Positions 44,942 through 55,135 of a DNA stretch of 64,000 bases are shown piece after piece. The stretch is from Saliniradius amylolyticus. GTDB lineage: Bacteria; Pseudomonadota; Gammaproteobacteria; Enterobacterales; Alteromonadaceae. Each line of letters begins with the position of its first letter. Position 1 is the stretch's first letter. The stretch is from the NCBI RefSeq assembly GCF_003143555.1, contig NZ_CP029347.1, positions 248,001 to 312,000 on the forward strand. The letters are read 5' to 3'. The translations under genes were made by a program, and so were the position numbers. Under the pieces are notes generated by a model. The model was not told the DNA's origin. It saw only the letters and a program-made list of their open reading frames with translations, and made no database searches.

Positions 44942-45805
44942 ATGAATACCATTTTCGCTCGTGGACCCTCTCTACTCAGTCGCCTGATCCTGGCGTCCGT
45001 GCTCTCGGTCACCCTGATGGTGCTGGATCATAAGCTCGACAGCTTCAGTAGCGCCCGCGTGTTTCTGAACTCCTTAGTCAGTCCGTTGCAGTATATGGCC
45101 AATATGCCGGGGGAGATGCTCTCCGAGGCTTCCAAGGCACTGACCACTCGCCAGCAGCTACTGGATGAAAATGCCAGATTGACTCAGGCCAATATTTTAA
45201 TGAGCGAGCAGCTTCAGCGGCTTAACATGCTGAAAAAAGAAAACGACAAGCTGCGTCGTCTTTTGGGATCTCCGGTACGTCAGGATGTGCGCAAGGTGGT
45301 GGCCGAACTGATGGCGGTGGATAACAACCCGTATAGCCACCAGATAGTTATCAACAAGGGCGCGCTGCAAGGCGTCTACGAAGGCCAGCCAGTATTGGAC
45401 GATAAAGGCGTAGTCGGGCAAGTGATGCAGGTGGGCAGCACCAATAGTCGGGTACTGTTGATCGCCGATGTGACCCACGGCGTGCCGGTGCAGGTGATGC
45501 GAAATGGTGTGCGCGCGGTGGTGTCCGGGTCGGGCCAAATACATTCGTTAATTCTAAACCATGTGCCCCACAGCACTGATATCCGGGAAGGTGACCTACT
45601 GGTCTCTTCAGGGTTGGGAGAGGTGTTCCCGGAAGGCTACCCGGTGGCGAGGGTCAAGCAGGTAATCCGTGACGAGTCCCGTCCTTTTGCCCATATTGAA
45701 GCCCAGCCAGTAGCGGAATTGGACCGACTAAAATATTTATTGCTTCTCTGGCCCGCCGATGCGCCAGAGCGGTCCACCGATGAAGAGGAGGCCGCCAATG
45801 GTTAG
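44942..45805 (+). CDS. mreC: Rod-shape-determining protein MreC
   Basis: Bitopic inner-membrane protein of 287 residues linking MreB to the periplasmic elongasome. One N-terminal helix (about 12-30), a coiled coil (about 68-105, QLQRLNMLKKENDKLRRLLG) and a beta-rich MreC core with GALQGVYEGQPVLDDKGVVG and DLLVSSGLGEVFPEGYPVARV. Its last 8 bases overlap mreD. Confidence 0.95.
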   Translation: MNTIFARGPSLLSRLILASVLSVTLMVLDHKLDSFSSARVFLNSLVSPLQYMANMPGEMLSEASKALTTRQQLLDENARLTQANILMSEQLQRLNMLKKENDKLRRLLGSPVRQDVRKVVAELMAVDNNPYSHQIVINKGALQGVYEGQPVLDDKGVVGQVMQVGSTNSRVLLIADVTHGVPVQVMRNGVRAVVSGSGQIHSLILNHVPHSTDIREGDLLVSSGLGEVFPEGYPVARVKQVIRDESRPFAHIEAQPVAELDRLKYLLLLWPADAPERSTDEEEAANG

Positions 45806-46283
45806 AAGTCCGGCGTCCCGCTATGTGATATGGCTGAGTATTCTGGTGGCGTTGATGCTACAGATTATGCCTATGCCCTTGTGGGCCGATGTTCTGCGAC
45901 CCGACTGGGTCATCCTGGTGCTGGGATACTGGACCCTGGCCCTGCCGGAGCGAGTTAATGTGGGCGTTGCGTTTTTCACTGGCCTGGTACTGGATATTCT
46001 GTTGGGCACCGTGTTGGGCATTCATGCCCTGGCTCTCAGTGTCGTGGTGTTCTCGCTGGCAGCCAATTACCAACGTCTGCGGAATTACTCGGTCTGGCAG
46101 CAGGCAGCCTTGGTCGGCTTGTTAGCCGCGCTTTACCACTTGGTGGTGTTCTGGCTGCAGCATTTGCTTACCGATATTTATTTTATCATCGACTATCTGT
46201 GGCCAGTGGTTACCACAATGCTGTTCTGGCCCTGGTCTTTCTTGATTCTGCGCAAATTACGACGACAGTTTAGAGTACGTTAA
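45798..46283 (+). CDS. mreD: Rod-shape-determining protein MreD
   Basis: Polytopic inner-membrane protein of 161 residues with about five helices, partner of MreC and the RodA/PBP2 system. The ATG at 45798, inside the mreC end, is chosen because the longer frame from 45759 only adds polar residues. PDWVILVLGYWTLALPERVN and LDILLGTVLGIHALALS are typical MreD segments. It ends 3 bases before maf. Confidence 0.93.
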   Translation: MVRSPASRYVIWLSILVALMLQIMPMPLWADVLRPDWVILVLGYWTLALPERVNVGVAFFTGLVLDILLGTVLGIHALALSVVVFSLAANYQRLRNYSVWQQAALVGLLAALYHLVVFWLQHLLTDIYFIIDYLWPVVTTMLFWPWSFLILRKLRRQFRVR

Positions 46284-46286
46284 ATC

Positions 46287-46847
46287 ATGTTGATACTGGC
46301 TTCCCGCTCCCCCCGACGTGCTGACTTTCTGACTCAGCTGGGGGTGGCTTTTCAGCAGCAGGCAGCGGATGTGGATGAAACGCCGTTGCCGAATGAACTG
46401 CCCGCAGACTATGTGATACGCGTGGCGGAGCTTAAGGCTACGACTATCGCAGCGCACACGGAGCATCCGGTACTGGGTTCGGATACGGCGGTAGTCATCG
46501 ACAATGACCCCTTGGGCAAGCCTGAGAATAAAGCCCACTTTCAGTCTATGATGGAACGCTTATCCGGGCGCTGTCATCAGGTGATGACGGCGGTCAGTAT
46601 TTGTGTTCACGGACAATGCCATAGTCGCCTTGTGACCACGAGCGTCTGGGTAAAGCCGCTCACTGAGCAAGAGATTAACTGGTATTGGGACACAGGAGAG
46701 CCACAGGATAAGGCGGGTGGTTACGGCATTCAGGGGTTGGCGGGACGCTTTATTCCCAAGATTGATGGTAGCTACAGTGCCGTGGTGGGATTGCCGTTGT
46801 ATGAAACCAATGAATTGTTAAGGGAGCTGGACATTTATGAGCGCTGA
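46287..46847 (+). CDS. maf: Maf-family nucleotide pyrophosphatase (YhdE-type, dTTP/UTP)
   Basis: House-cleaning pyrophosphatase of 186 residues. The Maf signature SRSPRRADFLTQLG is at residues 6-19. VLGSDTAVVIDNDPLGKP and DKAGGYGIQGLAGRFI are the other two active-site segments. Among Maf proteins, sequence and synteny (mreD-maf-rng) match the YhdE group, which hydrolyses dTTP, UTP and related nucleotides. It overlaps rng by 11 bases. Confidence 0.93.
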   Translation: MLILASRSPRRADFLTQLGVAFQQQAADVDETPLPNELPADYVIRVAELKATTIAAHTEHPVLGSDTAVVIDNDPLGKPENKAHFQSMMERLSGRCHQVMTAVSICVHGQCHSRLVTTSVWVKPLTEQEINWYWDTGEPQDKAGGYGIQGLAGRFIPKIDGSYSAVVGLPLYETNELLRELDIYER

Positions 46848-48303
46848 GTTATTGATCAATGTTACCCCTTCCGAATCCAGAGTTGCGTTGATTGAAAACG
46901 GCATCCTGCAAGAGGTGCACGTGGAACGCCATACCAAACGTGGTTTGGTGGGCAATATCTATCGTGGCAAGGTCAGTCGGGTGCTGCCCGGGATGCAGGC
47001 TGCTTTCGTGGATATTGGCCTGGAAAAGGCCGCTTTCCTGCATGCATCGGACATTGTGATTCATAATGAGGTGGTCGATGACGTGTCAGAAAGTCACCTG
47101 TCCAAGCAGGACATTCGTGATCTGGTGCGTGACGGGCAGGACATTGTGGTACAGGTGGTTAAAGATCCCATCGGTACCAAGGGGGCTCGGCTGACCACAG
47201 ATATTACCATCCCTTCCCGTTATCTGGTATTTATGCCGAGCGTGTCTCATGTGGGGGTGTCCCAGCGGATCGAAGATGAGCAGGAGCGGGAGCGATTAAA
47301 AGAGTTGGTGGGCGGCTTCTGTGACGATCAGGGGGGCTTTATTCTGCGCACGGCCGCTGAAGGCGTGGGCGAGCGAGAGCTGCGTCAGGACGCCGACTTT
47401 TTGCGCCGCCTCTGGAACAAGATCCAGTCGCGCATGAAGCGCAAAAAATCCCATGTGCTTTATGAAGACTTGCCGCTGGCGCGCCGGGTATTGCGGGATT
47501 TTGTGGGCACCGAGCTGGATCGTATCCGCATTGATTCTAAGCTGGCGTTTCAGGAGCTCAAAAGCTTTACCAAGGAATACGCGCCGGAGTTTAATGACCT
47601 GCTGGAACATTATCTGGGCGATCGCCCTATTTTCGATGTCTATGATGCAGAAAACGAGATCCAGCGAGCCCTCAATCGGCGCGTGGACCTAAAGTCTGGC
47701 GGCTATCTGATCATCGACCAGACCGAAGCGATGACCACCATCGACATTAATACCGGTGCCTTTGTGGGGCACCGAAACTTAGAAGAAACCATCTTCAACA
47801 CCAATATCGAGGCGACCCAGGCTATCGCACGCCAGCTGAGGTTGCGTAATCTCGGCGGTATTATCATCATCGATTTTATCGACATGACCGACGCCAATCA
47901 CCAGCGGCGGGTATTGCACAGTCTGGAAACGGCCACCGGTAAAGACAGAGCCAAGATCAATATTCATGGCTTTACCGCGCTGGGATTGGTGGAGATGACT
48001 CGCAAACGAACCCGGGAAAGTCTGGAACATATCCTCTGCGGCGAGTGTCCAGTATGTAAGGGGCGTGGTTCGATTAAGACGGTAGAAACCATCTGTTTCG
48101 AGATCATGCGTGAAATTGTCCGGGTCAGCCGTGCCTATGACGCCGATATGTTCGTGGTTTATGCCGCACCGGCGGTAGCGGAAGCGCTGATGGGAGAAGA
48201 GTCACATATGCTGGCCGAATTAGAAGTGTTTGTCTCTAAGCAGATTAAAGTTCAGACCGAGCTGCTCTACAGCCAGGATAAGTATGACGTGGTGATGATG
48301 TGA
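46837..48303 (+). CDS. rng: Ribonuclease G
   Basis: Endoribonuclease of the RNase E/G family, maturing the 16S rRNA 5' end and degrading some mRNAs. At 488 residues it is RNase G size, without the RNase E scaffold tail. The S1 domain (about residues 35-125) includes RGKVSRVLPGMQAAFVDIG, the DNase I-like catalytic part has TTIDINTGAFVGHRN with catalytic Asp, IIIDFIDMTD, and the Zn-link CGECPVCKG near 402-410. It overlaps yhdP by 4 bases (GTGA). Confidence 0.97.
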   Translation: MSAELLINVTPSESRVALIENGILQEVHVERHTKRGLVGNIYRGKVSRVLPGMQAAFVDIGLEKAAFLHASDIVIHNEVVDDVSESHLSKQDIRDLVRDGQDIVVQVVKDPIGTKGARLTTDITIPSRYLVFMPSVSHVGVSQRIEDEQERERLKELVGGFCDDQGGFILRTAAEGVGERELRQDADFLRRLWNKIQSRMKRKKSHVLYEDLPLARRVLRDFVGTELDRIRIDSKLAFQELKSFTKEYAPEFNDLLEHYLGDRPIFDVYDAENEIQRALNRRVDLKSGGYLIIDQTEAMTTIDINTGAFVGHRNLEETIFNTNIEATQAIARQLRLRNLGGIIIIDFIDMTDANHQRRVLHSLETATGKDRAKINIHGFTALGLVEMTRKRTRESLEHILCGECPVCKGRGSIKTVETICFEIMREIVRVSRAYDADMFVVYAAPAVAEALMGEESHMLAELEVFVSKQIKVQTELLYSQDKYDVVMM

Positions 48304-51300
48304 GATCACCGCGCTTTTATCTGTCCTGGGGGTTACGCAAGCTATGGGAGTTAAGCGCTGTCCTGTTGGTAACACTGGCTGTGTTACTCAGTGCTTTGCG
48401 CCTGGCCCTTCCCCACCTGGACAGTAATAAGCAATTACTGGAAGACTATATCTCTGATACTTATGGTGCTGAACTGAGTATCGGCGCCATCTCTGCCTCA
48501 TGGACGGGCACTGGGCCTGCCATGGTGCTAAAGGACGTGCGTTTAAACAGCGAGCAGGATGCCCCTATCCGTTTGACTATCGAAGAAACCCAGGTGGAAC
48601 TGGATTTCTGGGCTAGCGTGTTAAATGGCAATATACAATCCAAGCGCTTCCACCTAAGTGAATTGGCCTTGCTGCTGGATGTGGATCGACTGGAAGCCGG
48701 TGAGGATGATAATTACCCGGTAGTGGATGCACTGCAAAGTCTGTTTCTCGAACAGCTACAGCGTTTCTCGGTCACCGACAGCCGTTTGCTGCTCACTAAC
48801 AGAGGTAAGCAGCAGGTGGTGAACCTGCAAAAGCTCAGTTGGTTGAACCAGGGGCAGCGACACCAAGGCGTAGGCCTGATGCGAGTGTCTGACCTGACTC
48901 GTAACTCAGCCAGCTTTATCCTAGATCTGACCGGAGATAGCAGCGCGCTGAGTGGTACCTTCTACGCCAACGCCAGCGAACTGGATATCTCACCCTGGTT
49001 GACTCAGTGGAACCCCAGCTCCAGAAATCTGACCGATGCGAGGGTTAACGTTACCTTGTGGGCAGATATTGAGCCTGAGGGGATAAGCGAAACTCAGGCG
49101 GTGTTCGGAACCAGTATGCTGAACTGGGAAGACGGCCGTAATATAGAAGTGTCGGGTGGCCGACTGGATGCGGTTCCCGATGGAGATGGCTGGCGCTTTG
49201 AAATATCGGAATTGGTGCTGGATGGTCATGGTTTCACCAAACCCGTGCCGATGTCGCTTAATGGGCAATGGTCTGGCGGTGGGCGGCTGCAGTTGCAGTC
49301 CAGCCAATTAGAGCTGACCGGCGTGATTGATACTCTGAGTGTCTTTCGCCCTCAACTTGCCGAGTTAGCGCCAAAGGGTCAGCTCAGTCTGTTACAGTTT
49401 AGCTCCGATGGCGAGAACCATTTGTTGCGAGCGGATATCGAGGGGTTGGAATTGCCGGAAAGTACTGATTACCCCGGTATTGGCCCCCTCTCGGCGCAGC
49501 TGGACTGGCATAACCACTCGGGTTTGGTAACGCTGTCTGGCGGGGCCAGCGTGTTAAACGGGCAGCAGTTACTTGGCTTCGATCTTGAGTATCAAAGCCT
49601 GCATGCCCGGGCTTATCTGGATACCTCATCCGGATTTTCAATGTATATCCCCAGGCTCAGTCTGGCCAGTGAACTGGTGACGCTCGAGCATAGCCTGTAT
49701 TACCGTGGCGATGACCGGCATCTGGCATTGGTTGCCAATATTCAGGATATGGATATTGCTACGGCCAAGCGTTTATTTCCCGGCAACCTGATGGGGCAGA
49801 AGACCAGTCAGTACCTTACCCGGGCATTGATCGATGGAGAGGTGAGTCAGGCCCAGGTGATATGGCAGGGGCCTCTAAGCGGCTTTCCGTTTGATGAGCA
49901 GGAAGGTGTATTTCAGGCTGGGTTGGCAGTAGATAACGCTGAGTTTAAGTTTGCCCCGGACTGGCCAGCAGTGACCGGACTCGACGCCGATGTGTTGTTT
50001 GAAAATAAAGCTATGACCGTCACCGGTCGGCAGGGCCGTATCGCCAGCATTCAGGCCACTCGCTTAAATGGCGAGATAGCAGATTTGACCGAGAACGCGG
50101 AACTCAGTCTGGATCTGGCCGCCAAGGCCAGCGGTGAGGCAATAGGCGAATTGATGGACAGCAGCAGCCTGAGAAACTCGGTGGGTGTTGCATTACAAGA
50201 GCTTAGGATCGACGGCACTTTGTCGGCGAATGTGGCCATCAATGTGCCATTGACCACTGATAATGTGGTGGCAGAAGGCGTGGTAAGCTTTGATAACAAC
50301 CAGGTTTTTATCCGCAGTCTGGAGCAGTCATTTACCGAGCTTAACGGGCAGCTCCGTTTTACTAATGAGGTGATCACTGCCGATAACCTGAATGCTAAGT
50401 TGTGGCAGCAGCCAATGACTCTGTCACTGGATGGCCAGCAGCTTGACGCCGGTTACCAAACTCAGATCCAGTTAGAGGGAAACTGGGACTTATCTCAACT
50501 TCTGCAGCCTGTCGCCGAGGATTTTAGCCGACGATTTGAGGGGAAAACCCAGTGGCAGGGTCAGGTCAGCTTGCTTCTTCCTGAACAAGGCTACCAGTAT
50601 GAAGCTTCTGTGGAGGCGGATTTATTGGGAATGGAGGTGGGACTGCCTGCTCCATTTGCGAAACAGTCCGGGCAAGCTGGGCAACTGACTGCCAAAGTGA
50701 GCGGCGATGCCTTGGTGTCGGAAGTGAATATGAACCTGAATGACGAGGTCACCTTCAACGGCTTGTTGCCTCATAAAGAGATGCGTTTCTCAAGAGCTCA
50801 CCTTGCCATGGGCAAAACCGATTTTGTCGGCATGGGCTCGGGATTTAGTATTTCCGCTAACCTGCCCAGAGTAAATTTGCTGGCCTGGCAGCAGGCCGTG
50901 GCCGATCTTATTGGTGACCAGGACAGTCAGCCAAATAGCCGTTTATTAGCGCAGCCTGAGCGGATATTTCTGTTCGCCGAGCGTCTGGATATGGCCGGAT
51001 TGGTGCTGAACAACGCCGATGTGAACGTTAAATACAGCGATCTGGCCTGGTTAGCCGATGTAAGTGCCAAGCAAAGTCGGGCTCAGGTAAGACTGTTTCA
51101 TGACTGGCAACAGCAGGGAGTAGAGATTGAAGCCGACTATCTGCGAATTCCCAGACTGGCCGAAGGTGGCTGGCGTGATGCATTAGGCGCAGAGCAGACT
51201 GAACTGCCCCCGATACGCTTTCGTTGTGGCAATTGCCAATATCAGGACTGGGAGTTAGGGCGGGTTGAGTTGACGCTGACCCCCAATGCAGCGGGAGTCG

Positions 51301-52094
51301 GGATTGAAGAGCTATCCATTAGCCGTAATGGCTCGACACTCGATGCCAGCGGTCAGTGGCTCACCGCAGAGGATACAGCCAGCACTCAGCTTAATGGCCG
51401 CCTGACCAGTGATGATATTGGTCGTTTACTGAAGGATCTGAATGTGCATTCCGGAATTCGGGACTCGGGCGCCGATATTCGCTTCGATCTCAACTGGCAG
51501 CAGGCACCGCACCAATTCAATGTGGCGAGTCTGGGCGGGGAAGTGCAGTGGCGATTGTCCGATGGTTACCTGGCAGAGGTCAGCGACAAAGGGGCCCGAC
51601 TGTTCAGTATCCTGAGTCTCGACTCGCTGGTGCGTAAGCTGACTCTGGATTTTCGAGATGTGTTCGCAAAAGGCTTTTTCTACGATGAAATGGAAGGCAG
51701 CTTCCAGATAGAACAGGGGCAGGTGAATACCGACGATACGGTTATCGATGGGGCTGCGGGTAAGATGCAATTGGCAGGCTTCACCAACCTGAATACAGAA
51801 GAACTTAATTATGATATCGAGTTTACGCCTAAGATTACCTCAAGCCTGCCGGTGATTCTGGCGTGGATGGCGAATCCGGCCACCGCCATTGCCGCCTTTG
51901 CTATTGATGAGGTACTGACCTCGGCCAAAGTTATTTCCAATATCAAATACTCATTGACCGGCTCCCTTGATGATCCCATCCTTAAGGAGATGAAACGGGA
52001 CAGTCGGGAGGTGGAAATTCCGGCGCAGAACCGGCCCAAATCACCACCAACTCAAAACCCAGAAACGAACGATCAGGAAGCCGAGAATGGTTAA
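48300..52094 (+). CDS. yhdP: AsmA/TamB-like envelope protein YhdP
   Basis: Large bridge-like protein of 1264 residues anchored by one N-terminal helix (about residues 15-33) and spanning the periplasm. Known members help transport phospholipids to the outer membrane. The repeated beta-strand grooves (DUF3971 region in the middle, AsmA-like C-terminus with LSLDSLVRKLTLDFRDVF and GSFQIEQGQVNTDDTVIDG) are typical. It starts at GTG 48300 overlapping the rng stop, ends with a polar Pro/Gln/Asn-rich tail, and overlaps the amidase gene by 8 bases. Confidence 0.93.
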   Translation: MRSPRFYLSWGLRKLWELSAVLLVTLAVLLSALRLALPHLDSNKQLLEDYISDTYGAELSIGAISASWTGTGPAMVLKDVRLNSEQDAPIRLTIEETQVELDFWASVLNGNIQSKRFHLSELALLLDVDRLEAGEDDNYPVVDALQSLFLEQLQRFSVTDSRLLLTNRGKQQVVNLQKLSWLNQGQRHQGVGLMRVSDLTRNSASFILDLTGDSSALSGTFYANASELDISPWLTQWNPSSRNLTDARVNVTLWADIEPEGISETQAVFGTSMLNWEDGRNIEVSGGRLDAVPDGDGWRFEISELVLDGHGFTKPVPMSLNGQWSGGGRLQLQSSQLELTGVIDTLSVFRPQLAELAPKGQLSLLQFSSDGENHLLRADIEGLELPESTDYPGIGPLSAQLDWHNHSGLVTLSGGASVLNGQQLLGFDLEYQSLHARAYLDTSSGFSMYIPRLSLASELVTLEHSLYYRGDDRHLALVANIQDMDIATAKRLFPGNLMGQKTSQYLTRALIDGEVSQAQVIWQGPLSGFPFDEQEGVFQAGLAVDNAEFKFAPDWPAVTGLDADVLFENKAMTVTGRQGRIASIQATRLNGEIADLTENAELSLDLAAKASGEAIGELMDSSSLRNSVGVALQELRIDGTLSANVAINVPLTTDNVVAEGVVSFDNNQVFIRSLEQSFTELNGQLRFTNEVITADNLNAKLWQQPMTLSLDGQQLDAGYQTQIQLEGNWDLSQLLQPVAEDFSRRFEGKTQWQGQVSLLLPEQGYQYEASVEADLLGMEVGLPAPFAKQSGQAGQLTAKVSGDALVSEVNMNLNDEVTFNGLLPHKEMRFSRAHLAMGKTDFVGMGSGFSISANLPRVNLLAWQQAVADLIGDQDSQPNSRLLAQPERIFLFAERLDMAGLVLNNADVNVKYSDLAWLADVSAKQSRAQVRLFHDWQQQGVEIEADYLRIPRLAEGGWRDALGAEQTELPPIRFRCGNCQYQDWELGRVELTLTPNAAGVGIEELSISRNGSTLDASGQWLTAEDTASTQLNGRLTSDDIGRLLKDLNVHSGIRDSGADIRFDLNWQQAPHQFNVASLGGEVQWRLSDGYLAEVSDKGARLFSILSLDSLVRKLTLDFRDVFAKGFFYDEMEGSFQIEQGQVNTDDTVIDGAAGKMQLAGFTNLNTEELNYDIEFTPKITSSLPVILAWMANPATAIAAFAIDEVLTSAKVISNIKYSLTGSLDDPILKEMKRDSREVEIPAQNRPKSPPTQNPETNDQEAENG

Positions 52095-52914
52095 TTTAAT
52101 TGCCTTGCAAATGGTGTCCGGCCCGGATCCGGAGACCAATCTGGAACATGTGTCACAACAGTTGGCCCAATTACGACCTCAGCCTCCGGCGCTGGTGGTA
52201 TTGCCCGAGTGTTTTGCCTGTTTTGGCGCCAGTGACCGTACTCAGCTTGAGCATGCTGAGCCACTGGGAGACGGGCCCATCCAGCATCGTCTGCAGCAAC
52301 TTGCTAAAGAGTACGGTATTTGGCTGGTGGCGGGGACCATGCCGATCCAGTCGGAGGATGATTCGCACTTTTACGCCACCAGTTTACTGTTTAATCCAAA
52401 CGGTGAGCGGGTGGCGGCCTATCGTAAGATCCACCTGTTCGATGTGGAGGTAGAAGACAGTACTCGCAGCTATCAGGAGTCTCGCTATACCCATCCTGGT
52501 GATGAGGTGGTTGTGGTAGAGACTGAGATTGGTCGGATTGGCTTGTCGGTATGTTATGATGTCCGGTTCCCGGGCCTGTTTCAGGCCATGGGCGAGATCG
52601 ATATTCTGGTCTTGCCGGCGGCCTTTACCAAAGTGACCGGTGAGGCCCACTGGGAGTCTTTAATACGCGCTCGGGCCATCGAAAAACAATGTTATCTGGT
52701 GGCGCCGGGTCAGGGTGGGGTGCATGACAATGGTCGTGAAACCTACGGTCATTCGATGATCGTCTCGCCCTGGGGAGATGTGCTCAAGTCACTGTCCGAG
52801 GGCGAGGGTAGCGTATTTACCTCGGTGGATACTAAGAACATCGATAAGCTGCGGGCCAAAATGCCAGTGGGCAAACATAACCGATTCAGGAGTCAATTGA
52901 TTGAAGCAAGTTGA
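52087..52914 (+). CDS. Carbon-nitrogen hydrolase, Nit/omega-amidase type
   Basis: Nitrilase-superfamily amidase of 275 residues. The catalytic triad is Glu in VVLPECFA (about residue 42), Lys in [10 protein letters not shown] (about 112), and Cys156 in [11 protein letters not shown]. The last motif and the LFDVEV segment match the Nit1/Nit2 branch, which deaminates glutathione or acts as omega-amidase. A similar gene sits before tldD in many Alteromonadales and Vibrio. It overlaps yhdP by 8 and tldD by 14 bases. Confidence 0.9.
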   Translation: MVNLIALQMVSGPDPETNLEHVSQQLAQLRPQPPALVVLPECFACFGASDRTQLEHAEPLGDGPIQHRLQQLAKEYGIWLVAGTMPIQSEDDSHFYATSLLFNPNGERVAAYRKIHLFDVEVEDSTRSYQESRYTHPGDEVVVVETEIGRIGLSVCYDVRFPGLFQAMGEIDILVLPAAFTKVTGEAHWESLIRARAIEKQCYLVAPGQGGVHDNGRETYGHSMIVSPWGDVLKSLSEGEGSVFTSVDTKNIDKLRAKMPVGKHNRFRSQLIEAS

Positions 52915-54343
52915 AGCCAATTTACTCGACAGCGCCGGACTGAGCCAGAACGATCTGGCCCAGTGTCTGGGGCTGATCTATCAGCACGATAACGACTTTG
53001 CCGACCTCTATTTTCAGTCCAGCCAGCATGAAAGCTGGGTGTTGGAAGACGGTATTATTAAAGACGGCAGCTATAACATTGAGCGTGGTGTGGGCGTACG
53101 TGCGGTCAGCGGAGAGAAAACCGGCTTCGCCTATTCCGATGACATCTCTCCCGAGGCCCTGACTCAGGCTGCTAAGGCAGCGCGTAGCATCAGCCGCAGT
53201 GGTGGCAATCACTCGGTTAAAGCCTTTAGCCGTCAGCAACACCAGCCATTGTATGGCCATAAGAATCCGGTGCAGGAACTTACTGAACAGGAAAAAGTGG
53301 ATCTGCTGCGTCGGATGGATGCCTATGTACGTAAGCAGAAGCCTGATATCAATCAGGTGATCGTGTCGCTGACCTCCACCTATGAAGAAGTTCTGGTAGT
53401 CGCCACCGACGGTACCTATAACACCGACATCCGGCCATTGGTCCGGCTTAACTGCTCGGTGTTGATGGAAAAAGACGGCCGTCGTGAACGGGGCGCGTCC
53501 GGAATGGGCGGGCGCTATGGCTATCAGAGATTCTTACAAAATAACGCTCAGGGGCAGCCGGTTTATGAACAACTGGCCGACGAGGCGTTGCACATGGCCG
53601 ACGTTAATATGCAGGCCGTCGATGCACCGGCGGGCATCATGCCTGTGGTACTGGGCAGCGGCTGGCCGGGTGTTCTGTTGCACGAGGCGGTTGGTCATGG
53701 ACTGGAAGGGGACTTTAATCGAAAAGGCTCTTCTACCTTTAGCGGTCGTATTGGTGAGCAGGTGGCGGCGAAGGGCGTCACTGTTGTGGATGATGGCACC
53801 ATGCCCAATCGTCGCGGCTCGCTGAGCATGGATGACGAGGGCACGCAAACAGCCCGTAACGTGTTGATCGAAGATGGTGTGTTAAAAGGCTATATGCAGG
53901 ACAAACTCAATGCCCGCCTGATGGGAGTAGACCCTACGGGCAATGGCCGTCGTGAATCCTACGCTCACCTACCCATGCCGCGGATGACCAACACCTATAT
54001 GCTAAATGGTGACTATGACGCCGAAGAGATCATCGCTTCCATCGATAAGGGGATCTACGCGCCTAATTTCGGCGGTGGGCAGGTGGATATCACCTCCGGC
54101 AAGTTTGTGTTCTCCACCTCCGAAGCCTATCTGATAGAAAAGGGCAAAATCACTGCACCGGTTAAAGGTGCAACCCTCATCGGTAATGGCCCTGAAGTGA
54201 TGCAGAAAGTGTCCATGATTGGCAATGACATGGATTTGGATAAGGGCGTCGGCGTCTGCGGTAAAGACGGTCAGAGCGTGCCTGTGGGCGTTGGTCAGCC
54301 GACCCTGAAGGTGGATGAGCTGACGGTGGGCGGCACGGCCTAA
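52901..54343 (+). CDS. tldD: Metalloprotease subunit TldD
   Basis: Catalytic subunit of the TldD/TldE (PmbA) heterodimeric protease, which processes microcin B17-type peptides and degrades CcdA in E. coli. The zinc motif HEAVGH lies at residues 261-266 in [15 protein letters not shown]. The TTG start at 52901, 14 bases inside the amidase end, gives 480 residues, matching E. coli TldD. The C-terminal GGTA-like ending ([16 protein letters not shown]) is the family's. pmbA lies 0.8 kb downstream, so both subunits are in this window. Confidence 0.96.
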   Translation: MKQVEANLLDSAGLSQNDLAQCLGLIYQHDNDFADLYFQSSQHESWVLEDGIIKDGSYNIERGVGVRAVSGEKTGFAYSDDISPEALTQAAKAARSISRSGGNHSVKAFSRQQHQPLYGHKNPVQELTEQEKVDLLRRMDAYVRKQKPDINQVIVSLTSTYEEVLVVATDGTYNTDIRPLVRLNCSVLMEKDGRRERGASGMGGRYGYQRFLQNNAQGQPVYEQLADEALHMADVNMQAVDAPAGIMPVVLGSGWPGVLLHEAVGHGLEGDFNRKGSSTFSGRIGEQVAAKGVTVVDDGTMPNRRGSLSMDDEGTQTARNVLIEDGVLKGYMQDKLNARLMGVDPTGNGRRESYAHLPMPRMTNTYMLNGDYDAEEIIASIDKGIYAPNFGGGQVDITSGKFVFSTSEAYLIEKGKITAPVKGATLIGNGPEVMQKVSMIGNDMDLDKGVGVCGKDGQSVPVGVGQPTLKVDELTVGGTA

Positions 54344-54393
54344 GGAAACGCTATCTGTTTGTGTTAAACGCAGACAGGCTATAAACCCATCCA

Positions 54394-54426
54394 GAAGGCC
54401 CTGTGCACGAACAGGGCCTTCTTATT
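54394..54426 (+). terminator. Intrinsic terminator after tldD
   Basis: A perfect stem GAAGGCCCTGT / ACAGGGCCTTC with loop GCACGA runs into TTATT, 50 bases after tldD. It closes the mreB-to-tldD run; the T tract is short. Confidence 0.85.
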
Positions 54427-54488
54427 AATTTAACGCAGTCACCGTCATCTACCCTATTTCTTCCGATTTGGAACATGACTCGGACAGA

Positions 54489-55007
54489 CTATAACGCCGT
54501 CTGCTCCTTTAACATCTGGAAGATTTCCCGCGCTGCCTTAGGCGGCTTGTTATTCTGCTGTTCCTTGTGCGCCTGGCGATAGAGCTGGCGAAGTCGCTGA
54601 CGGTCCAGTTCAGGGTATTCCTCAAGCACTCGGTTAATGGCGTCATCCCCTTTGGAGATGATGTCATCGCGCCACTTCTCTAATTTATGCAGAATGGCCG
54701 TGGCTTGATTGTGTTGGTTCTCGATCAAGGCCAGGGCCTGTTGAATGGGCTCTGGGTCGCGGCTGCGCATCAGCTTGCCAATAAACTGCAGCTGACGGCG
54801 AAAACCGTCTTTTTTACGATTGATTTTTCTGGCCTGATGAATGGCGTTGGCCAGTTCATCGTCCATGGGGATTTTCTCCAGATTGGCGGGTGTCAGTTCC
54901 ACCAAGCGGGTACCAAGCTTTTGCAGAGCTTCGGCTTCCCGTTTGATCTGGGTCTTGCTTTTAAATTCAACGTCTTGATCGTCGATTGGGTAATCGCTAT
55001 CCGTCAT
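54489..55007 (-). CDS. yjgA: Ribosome-associated protein YjgA (DarP, DUF615)
   Basis: The 172-residue basic protein binds pre-50S particles; DarP promotes late steps of 50S assembly. Matching segments are KSKTQIKREAEALQKLG, IHQARKINRKKDGFRRQLQF and LRQLYRQAHKEQQNNKPPKA. Divergent from pmbA with 128 bases between them, the same arrangement as in E. coli. No other start fits; the ATG at 55007 gives the family N-terminus. Confidence 0.93.
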   Translation of the reverse strand: MTDSDYPIDDQDVEFKSKTQIKREAEALQKLGTRLVELTPANLEKIPMDDELANAIHQARKINRKKDGFRRQLQFIGKLMRSRDPEPIQQALALIENQHNQATAILHKLEKWRDDIISKGDDAINRVLEEYPELDRQRLRQLYRQAHKEQQNNKPPKAAREIFQMLKEQTAL

Positions 55008-55135
55008 TGGCTGGCTTTAATGTTACACTGTGGGTTGAGTTTAACCTTAATACCCATTCGATGAAATAAATGCTTGGCGAATGCGATGGCAAGCATGGAT
55101 ATTGATGGGTACAGTCGGATGGCAATTCTATCATT